Source: Treponema sp.
GTDB taxonomy: Bacteria > Spirochaetota > Spirochaetia > Treponematales > Breznakiellaceae
Direction: 5' to 3'
NCBI GenBank assembly: GCA_009786625.1
Contig: WQRT01000124.1
Span: 2,027-8,596 of the forward strand
Length of the DNA stretch: 6,570 nucleotides
Position numbers and translations under genes: made by a program. Below the pieces are notes generated by a model. The model had not been told where the DNA came from. It did no database searches and saw only the letters and a program-made list of their open reading frames with translations. Below, one piece after another: positions 1-5,384 of this stretch (position 1 is its first letter; the number at the start of each line of letters is the position of its first letter).

Positions 1-20
1 CTTACAGAAACTGTCAAACC

Positions 21-266
21 TTATTTTTTTAGACGTTCTTCAGTGTCGTAAAGAATGGTCTGAATGTTATCAAGGCGTTCCATAATGGTTGACAGTTCTC
101 CGACTACTTGTTCAACAGCTTTTTGATCATCACCGCTGGGAAGCTGGCCCGCAATTGCGCCGCAGTTTTTGCAGATTATTGGATACCAAAAATTGCCGTT
201 TGGCATTCCGATTTGTTTGCAAGTAAATTCCGTCCCTTTACAAGCGCATGTTGGCTTCATATCCAT
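21..266 (-). CDS. Small zinc-ribbon protein with C-terminal coiled coil (hypothetical, 81 aa)
   Basis: Function unknown. The first half carries five cysteines: C7 and C9 (CAC), C16, and a C32-x-x-C35 knuckle in the segment YPIICKNCGAIAG. This is the pattern of a small treble-clef or zinc-ribbon metal site. The second half, about residues 48-80, is charged with regularly spaced V/L/I residues (V51, V54, L58, I61, L65, I68, L72) and should form an amphipathic helix or coiled coil, which suggests oligomerisation or a protein partner. There is no signal peptide or membrane segment, so it is probably cytoplasmic. The start is supported by a strong Shine-Dalgarno AGAAGGGG (273-280, minus strand) six bases before the ATG; the ATG at codon 3 would be spaced less well. 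It has its own promoter and reads away from the membrane-protein gene. The gene is complete, ending in TAA. That it is a real gene is fairly sure; any role in nucleic-acid binding would be a guess. Confidence 0.75.
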   Translation of the reverse strand: MDMKPTCACKGTEFTCKQIGMPNGNFWYPIICKNCGAIAGQLPSGDDQKAVEQVVGELSTIMERLDNIQTILYDTEERLKK

Positions 267-299
267 AAGTTACCCCTTCTACCAGTCTGTATAAGATCT

Positions 300-328
300 A
301 TTTTATACCATTTAAGTGAATAAATCAA
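300..328 (-). promoter_or_regulatory. Sigma70-type promoter for the zinc-ribbon gene
   Basis: On the minus strand the -35 TTGATT (328-323) and -10 TAAAAT (305-300) are separated by 17 bases. Transcription would begin near 293, giving a leader of about 27 bases that contains the AGAAGGGG ribosome site at 273-280. The match and the spacing to the gene are both good; it is predicted by eye only. Confidence 0.55.
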
Positions 329-406
329 TAGAGAAAAGAGGTGTTTTTAGCTCCGCCGGAAACAGCGCCGGAATAGGGTAATACGGGCGCGTTTCAACCC
401 GATTAA

Positions 407-435
407 TTGACTTTTTTTTACACAAAATTTAAAAT
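407..435 (+). promoter_or_regulatory. Sigma70-type promoter for the Pr6Pr-like membrane protein gene
   Basis: The -35 TTGACT (407-412) and -10 TAAAAT (430-435) are separated by exactly 17 bases, much of it a T-run. Transcription would start near 441-443, only 8-10 bases before the ATG at 451, so the mRNA would have almost no leader. The stretch between this promoter and the divergent one (329-406) holds a direct repeat GCCGGAA (355-361 and 367-373) but no convincing hairpin or operator. Confidence 0.55.
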
Positions 436-450
436 GAGCCGCAGAAGAAT

Positions 451-1128
451 ATGGAAATTTTAAAAATTGACGGCAGGGAAATAGTCCGGATTTTTATCAA
501 TATTTTTACAATAATCTGCGCCGGAACAGGCGTTACATTAGCTGCTTTAAAAATGGGTTTTGCGCCGGCTATTTCCTATTTTACAATACAGAGCAATCTG
601 CTGTGTTTAGCCGCATCTGTTATAACAATTATACTGGAAATTAAAAAGAGCGGTTTTAAAATTCAGGGATATCATTTTTTTAGGGGAATGGCGCTGGTTT
701 CAATTCTCCTGACTTTCTTTATATACAATTTTGTTTTAAGACCTGCTTTAATAATGAATAACGCCGATATCAGCGAGTCGCTTGAAAGTATTTTGCTTCA
801 TGTGGTTGTCCCTGTTTTGATGTTTGGAGATTTTCTCTTTTTTGAAGCGAAGGGTTATTATAAAATATGGTATCCGTTTGGGTGGGTTGGATTTCCTGTT
901 TTCTATATTGTTTATACTGTAATTTACAGGGCGTTCGGCGGAGTGTATAGATTTTTCAGCGACGCTCCCGCGAGTTTCCCGTATTTTTTTCTTAATTATG
1001 AAACTTATGGATTTAAAAAAGTCGGATTATGGCTGCTTCTTATCATGTTAGGTTTTATCGGGTTTTCATATATTTTAATCGGTCTTGGTAATTTAATAAA
1101 AAAAATATCTGATAATGCCGCGGGATAA
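451..1128 (+). CDS. Six-transmembrane protein, Pr6Pr-family-like
   Basis: This is an integral cytoplasmic-membrane protein of 225 residues. Six hydrophobic segments are visible, at about residues 11-33, 43-64, 76-96, 112-131, 139-161 and 190-214. Family-like landmarks are YFTIQSNLL (43-51) at the start of segment 2, a histidine and VPVL in segment 4 (H117, 120-123) followed by D127, and a PYFFLN motif (177-182) before the last segment. These agree with what I remember of bacterial Pr6Pr membrane proteins, which are distantly related to the eukaryotic FAR-17a/AIG1 hydrolases; no biochemical role is established for the bacterial group. The gene is A/T-rich and monocistronic as far as can be seen: it has its own promoter, and the next gene has another. 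The Shine-Dalgarno is weak and very close (AGAAGA, 443-448), which fits the near-leaderless promoter. The fold assignment is moderately sure; the function is not known. Confidence 0.75.
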   Translation: MEILKIDGREIVRIFINIFTIICAGTGVTLAALKMGFAPAISYFTIQSNLLCLAASVITIILEIKKSGFKIQGYHFFRGMALVSILLTFFIYNFVLRPALIMNNADISESLESILLHVVVPVLMFGDFLFFEAKGYYKIWYPFGWVGFPVFYIVYTVIYRAFGGVYRFFSDAPASFPYFFLNYETYGFKKVGLWLLLIMLGFIGFSYILIGLGNLIKKISDNAAG

Positions 1129-1153
1129 TTTATACTCCTTACTTCTTAACCTA

Positions 1154-1181
1154 TTGTAAAAAAACTAAATGTAAATATAAT
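1154..1181 (+). promoter_or_regulatory. Promoter with consensus -10, predicting a leaderless mRNA
   Basis: TTGTAA (1154-1159) and a perfect TATAAT (1176-1181) are separated by 16 bases. The usual distance from the -10 places the transcription start at about 1187-1189, on the ATG (1188) of the exported-protein gene. No Shine-Dalgarno lies before that ATG, which agrees with leaderless translation. This is predicted by eye in an A/T-rich gap, where chance matches are common. Confidence 0.45.
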
Positions 1182-1187
1182 AATATC

Positions 1188-1895
1188 ATGATAGCTATCT
1201 TGAAACCTTCTGTCATTCTTTTTATCCTGTTAACAGCCGCTGTTCCGGTTTTCTCCAATGATGTTTTCTTCCCGACAAGGCCGGGTGCGGTTCAACTGAC
1301 TGCTAACCTTAACGCCGGCGGCAGGGTAGAAGGTTATAACCGACAAGTCGTTACCGATGTAAGAACATCGGGCAGTGACATGACTGTCATCTATACTGTT
1401 CAGATTCTGGACAGGAACCGGAGGCCTGTCAGGAACTCAGGCGAACGCGAATACAGCGTGAATATTTCCGATGGTGTTTTAATCTACCGTCTTGATAACA
1501 TGATGGACGCGTTTTTTGCGTCGAGGGAAATGAACTATACCATGACAGCCGGTAATTTTCTGGTTCCGTCAAACATGGCGCCCGGCAGCAGGCTTGAAGA
1601 TACATGGATGAATATGAGCGTCAGAGTTCCGATCATTGGTACTGTTACGGCACAGTCAGCAATGACGGACATTGTGTGTACCGGCATCGAGATGGTGACT
1701 GTTCCCGCCGGAACGTTTGAGGCGTACAGAGTCACGCAATTGACCACGACGACTACCACCGGATGGGGCAGGTCGCCTATCGTCAACAACGGCGTATCGT
1801 GGTATGTAAGGGGAATCGGCGTTGTTAAATCCGTAAATTACGACTCAAGAGGCAGAGTGGAATCGTCAACAGAACTGCATGAGCTGATCAGATAA
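1188..1895 (+). CDS. Exported protein, DUF3108/TapB-like (hypothetical)
   Basis: The protein has 235 residues with an N-terminal Sec signal peptide: a basic/hydrophobic stretch to about residue 22, with likely signal peptidase I cleavage near VFS-ND (23/24). There is no lipobox cysteine, so it should be a soluble periplasmic or secreted protein. The mature part is rich in beta-strand-like alternation. It holds VPSNMAPGSRLEDTW (126-140), the characteristic VPAGTFEAYRV (172-182) and WYVRGIGVVKS (205-215). This order (signal, G-x-L-x-D, PAGTF, W-x-x-x-GIG-V-K) is what I associate with DUF3108/TapB-like envelope proteins of uncertain role. A Thr run sits at 186-191. The ATG at 1188 has no ribosome site; an in-frame TTG at 1200 would give a more classical signal peptide beginning M-K-P-S, so the start is not certain. 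It ends 23 bases from the convergent nuclease gene, with no clear terminator hairpin between them. Confidence 0.7.
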   Translation: MIAILKPSVILFILLTAAVPVFSNDVFFPTRPGAVQLTANLNAGGRVEGYNRQVVTDVRTSGSDMTVIYTVQILDRNRRPVRNSGEREYSVNISDGVLIYRLDNMMDAFFASREMNYTMTAGNFLVPSNMAPGSRLEDTWMNMSVRVPIIGTVTAQSAMTDIVCTGIEMVTVPAGTFEAYRVTQLTTTTTTGWGRSPIVNNGVSWYVRGIGVVKSVNYDSRGRVESSTELHELIR

Positions 1896-1918
1896 TTAAT
1901 GTCACCTAACAACCGGCT

Positions 1919-2866
1919 TTAATCTTTCCAGTATCTTTCCAGAAGATATTGCTTTAATTTGTAATATTTTGAACCGAGATTTCTCAGTAAAATTTCAGGC
2001 GGTATTATTTTATATTTGCTTTGATCCGCGATGCAGCTCCGCCATGTTACCGGCATGTCATTTTTACTGCACGCGTATCTTTTCTCCAGCAGGTCGATAT
2101 TTTTTGGCGGGATCACATTCAAGTGTAAAAAATTATCCGCGGAAATTGTTTCTGTATTGTTGTGGCTTATCATCTGTTCTGCCCATAATGTCTGGCGCAT
2201 AAGCTGATAGAACGGTTCATAATAATAAGTATTTTTATTACTCAGCAATTTATCATAAATTAATTGCGACGATTTATATATCAGTTCGTCGTATCTTGTT
2301 CGTCTTGATTCGCCTGACGGCCCGTGGCTTTTATCGATATCGCCGTAGGATTCCGTGTATTTCCATTCTATCGGTATGATCCATTTTGATCCGTCTTTGT
2401 GTATGGCGTAAATGAAAGCGTCAATCGATGTGCAGATCGATCCTCTTGTCGGTTTTCCTTCGTTCAAATGATCTGTGTCGCTTACTTGCTCAAACGAAAT
2501 ATATGCCGGTCTGTATCTGTCTGTAATTATCTGGATTACGTCCGTAAAATTATTTGAAAACGATGATAGAACCGCAAGGACTGCTTCCTTGTCATACCTA
2601 ATTGGATATAAATGATTTATACAGGCGATTTGCGATGACAGAGCATGGCCTGTCGCTTCGCTTCCTTTCCACCATGAGATGTTGTTGTATTTAAAATATT
2701 CTTTCGCATCTCTCAATATGGGCGGATAAAAATTATTATCGCTGTTTTTTAAAATGAATTTATAATTGCTGTCGCCGAATACTCCGTCTCCGGGATCATT
2801 ATTAAACCAGCCTTTGTCTATCAGCGAGACAACTTTTCTTTTTTCCTGATTCCTGTATACTTCCAT
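1919..2866 (-). CDS. Putative PD-(D/E)xK nuclease, PGN_0703 restriction-endonuclease-like
   Basis: This 315-residue soluble protein probably cuts DNA. The likely catalytic core is D149 in TSIDAFIY followed by E167-x-K169 in IPIEWKYTE, the D...ExK spacing of PD-(D/E)xK nucleases. An upstream acidic residue (E126) and the conserved-looking NEGKPTRG (135-142) precede it. Other landmarks are SSQIACINHLYPI (77-89) and YEPFYQLMRQTLWAEQM (216-232). This combination is what I recall for the PGN_0703 family of putative restriction endonucleases. No methyltransferase or specificity gene is next to it: one neighbour is an exported protein, the other is aroA. It may be a solitary defence or Mrr-like enzyme, a remnant, or a nuclease with another role. 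The start is supported by GGGAG (2877-2873, minus strand) six bases before the ATG. The frame is intact and A/T-rich compared with the aro genes, which would fit acquisition by transfer. Family assignment is from memory of motifs. Confidence 0.72.
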   Translation of the reverse strand: MEVYRNQEKRKVVSLIDKGWFNNDPGDGVFGDSNYKFILKNSDNNFYPPILRDAKEYFKYNNISWWKGSEATGHALSSQIACINHLYPIRYDKEAVLAVLSSFSNNFTDVIQIITDRYRPAYISFEQVSDTDHLNEGKPTRGSICTSIDAFIYAIHKDGSKWIIPIEWKYTESYGDIDKSHGPSGESRRTRYDELIYKSSQLIYDKLLSNKNTYYYEPFYQLMRQTLWAEQMISHNNTETISADNFLHLNVIPPKNIDLLEKRYACSKNDMPVTWRSCIADQSKYKIIPPEILLRNLGSKYYKLKQYLLERYWKD

Positions 2867-2883
2867 TTGCCGCTCCCATTTTC

Positions 2884-2892
2884 ATTTTACCA
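2884..2892 (-). promoter_or_regulatory. Extended -10 promoter for the nuclease gene
   Basis: On the minus strand TGG-TAAAAT (2892-2884) forms an extended -10 element. There is no good -35 at the normal distance (ACCAAC at 2912-2907), which is tolerated by extended -10 promoters. Transcription would start near 2877, about 11 bases before the ATG and at the GGGAG ribosome site, so the leader would again be very short. Confidence 0.4.
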
Positions 2893-2907
2893 TATTTTTC
2901 CGAATGG

Positions 2908-2936
2908 TTGGTATATTTTTTTAAAAATGATATATT
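2908..2936 (+). promoter_or_regulatory. Promoter of the aroA-aroC-aroE/K operon
   Basis: TTGGTA (2908-2913) and TATATT (2931-2936) are 17 bases apart, predicting a start near 2943 and a leader of about 49 bases to the preferred aroA start. It overlaps, back to back, the region upstream of the nuclease promoter. The spacer contains an imperfect A/T inverted repeat (tatattttt / aaaaatgatata, about 2912-2934), which could be an operator but may be only base composition. No aromatic-amino-acid leader peptide, T-box or attenuator hairpin was seen in the leader. Confidence 0.45.
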
Positions 2937-2977
2937 TTGATAAGAGAATCGCCTGATTAAATTGACTGACAGGCGGC

Positions 2978-2982
2978 GAGGA
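2978..2982 (+). promoter_or_regulatory. Shine-Dalgarno that selects the aroA start
   Basis: GAGGA lies nine bases before the TTG at 2992. The other in-frame candidate, TTG at 2962, has no comparable site, only a weak AAGAGA about 15 bases upstream. This favours the later start. Confidence 0.5.
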
Positions 2983-2991
2983 CGGCGAATT

Positions 2992-4284
2992 TTGAACGTA
3001 AAAGTATTACCTAATCCCCTGAGCGGTTCGGTGAACGCCATCCCGTCAAAATCACAGGCGCACCGGGCGTTGATTTGCGCGGGTTTATCAGACGCTGTGA
3101 CGCATATTGAGTGCGGCAGTCAATCCAAAGATATCGCGGCTACCTCAGCGTGCTTGTCCGCGATGGGAGCCGGTGTCCGGCGCCAAAATGACGTTTACAT
3201 TGTGCAGCCCTTGAAACAAGTGTCAGCGCCGCTGCTCTGCGGGGAGAGCGGAAGTACGTTCCGCTTTCTGCTGCCGGTGGTCTGCGCTTTAGGACAAAGA
3301 GCATCCTTTATTCTTGAAGGACGGCTGCCAGAGCGTCCGTTGTCTCCGCTTTATGAAGAGCTTGTCCGGCATGGATGCGCTCTTTCGCCGCATGGAGTTA
3401 ATCCTTTTAACGCCGAAGGAAAACTTACGCCGGGGGTTTTCTCGCTTGATGCCGGTGTGTCTTCGCAATTTATCAGCGGACTTTTATTCGCTCTCCCTTT
3501 GCTTAAGGGGGACAGCGAGCTTAGATTGACCGGGCAGATTGAGTCATATCCTTATATTGAGTTGACTGTATCGATGCTTGAGGCTTTTGGCATAAAGGTT
3601 GAGTTTAAGGACGCGGTCTTTTCAATACCCGGCGGACAGGCATACCGCTCTCCCGGTACGGTTCGAATAGAAGGCGACTGGTCAAACGCCGCGTTCTGGC
3701 TTACCGCCGGGGCGTTAGGTGAAAACGGCGTTACCTGCAACGGGCTGGATTTGCGGTCCAAACAGGGCGACCGCGCGATCATGGATATTCTTGAACGGTT
3801 CGGAGCGCAGATAGAAAAGAGCGGGTCATCTGTTACAGTGCGCGACGGAAGGATTGACGGCAGGAAACCACGTGGTAAGCGTCTTCGCGGCATCGAAATC
3901 GACGCGCGGGATATCCCGGATTTAGTGCCGGTGCTTGCCGCCGCAGCAGCAGCCGCTGAGGGAACCACCGTTATACGGGGCGCAGGAAGGCTTCGCGGCA
4001 AAGAGAGCGACAGGCTGGCGGCGGTATCTTCCGTGCTTAACGGTCTCGGCGCTGATGTGCGCGTAACGGATGACGGTTTAATTATAAATGGTGGCGGCGC
4101 TCTTAACGGCGGGCAGGTTTCTTCATGGGGGGATCACCGGATCGCTATGACGGCTGCTGTTGCTTCAATGTTATGCGCACAGCCTGTTATAATTAACGGC
4201 GCGGAAGCTGTTAATAAATCCTATCCCGGATTTTTTGACGATCTGCGTTCGCTTGGCGGTTCGGCGGAAATAATAAATTCTTAA
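2992..4284 (+). CDS. aroA: 3-phosphoshikimate 1-carboxyvinyltransferase (EPSP synthase)
   Basis: The enzyme joins phosphoenolpyruvate to shikimate 3-phosphate, giving 5-enolpyruvylshikimate 3-phosphate, the sixth shikimate-pathway step, in the cytoplasm. From the TTG at 2992 it is 430 residues, the normal family length. Visible landmarks are P-SKS-xxHRAL (18-27; substrate-binding Lys20, Ser21, Arg25), the PEP loop GESGSTFR (84-91), SSQF (157-160), EGDWS (227-231), the catalytic Asp of IPD (308-310), KESDR (337-341, catalytic Glu338), WGDHR (379-383) and Lys409 in NKSYPGF. Both halves of the inside-out alpha/beta barrel are complete. A TTG at 2962 would add ten residues (TDRRRGRR-rich), but it has a poor ribosome site and the family normally starts just before the LxGxVxxPxSKS segment. 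An Ala-rich helix (315-322) is normal here. It is the first gene of the operon, 12 bases before aroC. The GESGST loop differs from the enterobacterial GNAGTAMRP. Confidence 0.96.
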   Translation: MNVKVLPNPLSGSVNAIPSKSQAHRALICAGLSDAVTHIECGSQSKDIAATSACLSAMGAGVRRQNDVYIVQPLKQVSAPLLCGESGSTFRFLLPVVCALGQRASFILEGRLPERPLSPLYEELVRHGCALSPHGVNPFNAEGKLTPGVFSLDAGVSSQFISGLLFALPLLKGDSELRLTGQIESYPYIELTVSMLEAFGIKVEFKDAVFSIPGGQAYRSPGTVRIEGDWSNAAFWLTAGALGENGVTCNGLDLRSKQGDRAIMDILERFGAQIEKSGSSVTVRDGRIDGRKPRGKRLRGIEIDARDIPDLVPVLAAAAAAAEGTTVIRGAGRLRGKESDRLAAVSSVLNGLGADVRVTDDGLIINGGGALNGGQVSSWGDHRIAMTAAVASMLCAQPVIINGAEAVNKSYPGFFDDLRSLGGSAEIINS

Positions 4285-4296
4285 AAGGGTGGTCTT

Positions 4297-5376
4297 ATGT
4301 CATCTCATTTCGGCAGAAAAATTAAAATCTCAATTTTCGGGCAGTCGCACTCTCCCGCGATTGGGGTCAGCATCGACGGGCTTCCCGCGGGAATCAAGAT
4401 TGATATGGATGAACTGCGCGCGTTTCTGCGCCGCAGAGCGCCGGGGCAAAATGACATTTCCACCGCGCGGGCGGAAAGCGATGAACCTGAAATTTTATCG
4501 GGGCTTTCAGGCGGCGTTACTTGCGGCGCACCGCTCGCTGTCGTTATGCGCAACAATGACGCGCGTTCTTCCGATTACCGCGAAACGCGGGATATTCCCC
4601 GCCCGTCTCATGCCGATTATACAGCTCACGTAAAATTCAACGGATTTAATGATGTATCAGGCGGCGGGCATTTTTCAGGCAGATTGACGGCTCCGTTGTG
4701 CGCCGCGGGGGGAATATGTTTACAGATTTTACGCGGCATTGGAATTCACACCGGCGCTCATATCGTTCAGATCGGCGGCGCGAAGGACGCGGCGTTTGAT
4801 CCGGTGAATGTATCAGCCGCGGATTTTGAAAAGATTAAGAATAACGCGCTGCCGGCGCTCAACCCTGAAGCGGGTGAGGCGATACGGCTTGAAATAATTA
4901 AGGCAAAGGAAAAAGGCGACTCTGTCGGGGGAATAATCGAGTGCGCCGTAACCGGTCTTCCGGCAGGGTTAGGCGACCCTATGTTTGACGGAGTTGAAAA
5001 CAGAATCGCCGCGGTTGTGTTCGGCATACCTGGGGTAAAAGGCATTGAGTTCGGAGGCGGTTTCGCGGGAGTTGCGCGTAACGGCTCTGAATTTAATGAC
5101 AGTTTTTTTGTTGACGGCGGAAAAATAAAAACGCGCACAAACAACTCAGGCGGCATTCTAGGCGGGATAACAAACGGCATGCCTGTAATTTTCCGCGCCG
5201 CTTTTAAACCGACTCCTTCCATCGGCATGGAGCAGGAGAGCGTCAGCCTGCCACGCATGGAAAACGCGGCATTGCAGGTGAAAGGCAGGCACGATCCATG
5301 CATCGTACCACGCGCTGTGCCGTGCGTAGAGGCGGCCGCGGCAATCGCGCTTTATGACGCTTATCTGGATCGTTAG
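4297..5376 (+). CDS. aroC: Chorismate synthase
   Basis: It catalyses anti-1,4 elimination of phosphate from EPSP to give chorismate, the last shared precursor of Phe, Tyr, Trp and folate; it needs reduced FMN and acts as a tetramer in the cytoplasm. The 359 residues cover the full family length. Visible motifs are FGQSHSPAIG and DGLPAG (14-32; conserved His18), RRRAPGQ (45-51), RPSHADY (102-108; second conserved His105), SGGGHFSGRLTA (121-132; Arg129), GIPGVKGIEFGGGF then GSEFND (243-268), NNSGGILGGITNG (282-294), KPTPSI (304-309) and GRHDPC (330-335). The start ATG follows AAGGG (4285-4289) at a seven-base gap, and the gap to aroA is only 12 bases, so the genes are co-transcribed. No separate flavin-reductase domain is present, as in bacterial monofunctional enzymes. 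The first signature reads GQSHS instead of the usual GESHG. Confidence 0.96.
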   Translation: MSSHFGRKIKISIFGQSHSPAIGVSIDGLPAGIKIDMDELRAFLRRRAPGQNDISTARAESDEPEILSGLSGGVTCGAPLAVVMRNNDARSSDYRETRDIPRPSHADYTAHVKFNGFNDVSGGGHFSGRLTAPLCAAGGICLQILRGIGIHTGAHIVQIGGAKDAAFDPVNVSAADFEKIKNNALPALNPEAGEAIRLEIIKAKEKGDSVGGIIECAVTGLPAGLGDPMFDGVENRIAAVVFGIPGVKGIEFGGGFAGVARNGSEFNDSFFVDGGKIKTRTNNSGGILGGITNGMPVIFRAAFKPTPSIGMEQESVSLPRMENAALQVKGRHDPCIVPRAVPCVEAAAAIALYDAYLDR

Positions 5377-5384
5377 ACATCAAT

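Noticed and set aside
355..373. Direct repeat GCCGGAA twice, 12 bases apart, between two divergent promoters
   Set aside because: Only two short copies are present and the region is GC-rich by chance; there is not enough to call an operator.
434..463. Nine-codon plus-strand frame ATG AGC CGC... overlapping the membrane-protein start
   Set aside because: It begins inside the predicted -10 element, so it would not be transcribed from that promoter, and it has no ribosome site.
1896..1918. Possible bidirectional terminator between convergent genes
   Set aside because: The 23-base gap has no stem-loop with a T-run in either direction; termination, if any, must use other signals.
2802..3041. Minus-strand frame spanning the nuclease start and the aroA start
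   Set aside because: It covers both promoters and two gene starts, has no ribosome site, and gives a basic protein with no recognisable features.
3937..3960. GCC/GCA repeat run within aroA
   Set aside because: It encodes the Ala-rich helix normally found after the IPD motif of EPSP synthases and does not look like a contingency repeat.
3552..4001. 149-codon open frame on the minus strand inside aroA
   Set aside because: It is antisense to an unambiguous EPSP synthase, its product is low-complexity Pro/Ser/Ala-rich, and no promoter or ribosome site supports it.
4289..4633. 114-codon plus-strand frame starting just before aroC
   Set aside because: It overlaps the start of aroC in another frame; the aroC motifs decide the true frame, and nothing suggests programmed frameshifting.
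4767..5303. 178-codon open frame on the minus strand inside aroC
   Set aside because: It mirrors GC-rich codons of chorismate synthase; the translation is Pro/Ser-rich with no recognisable domain.
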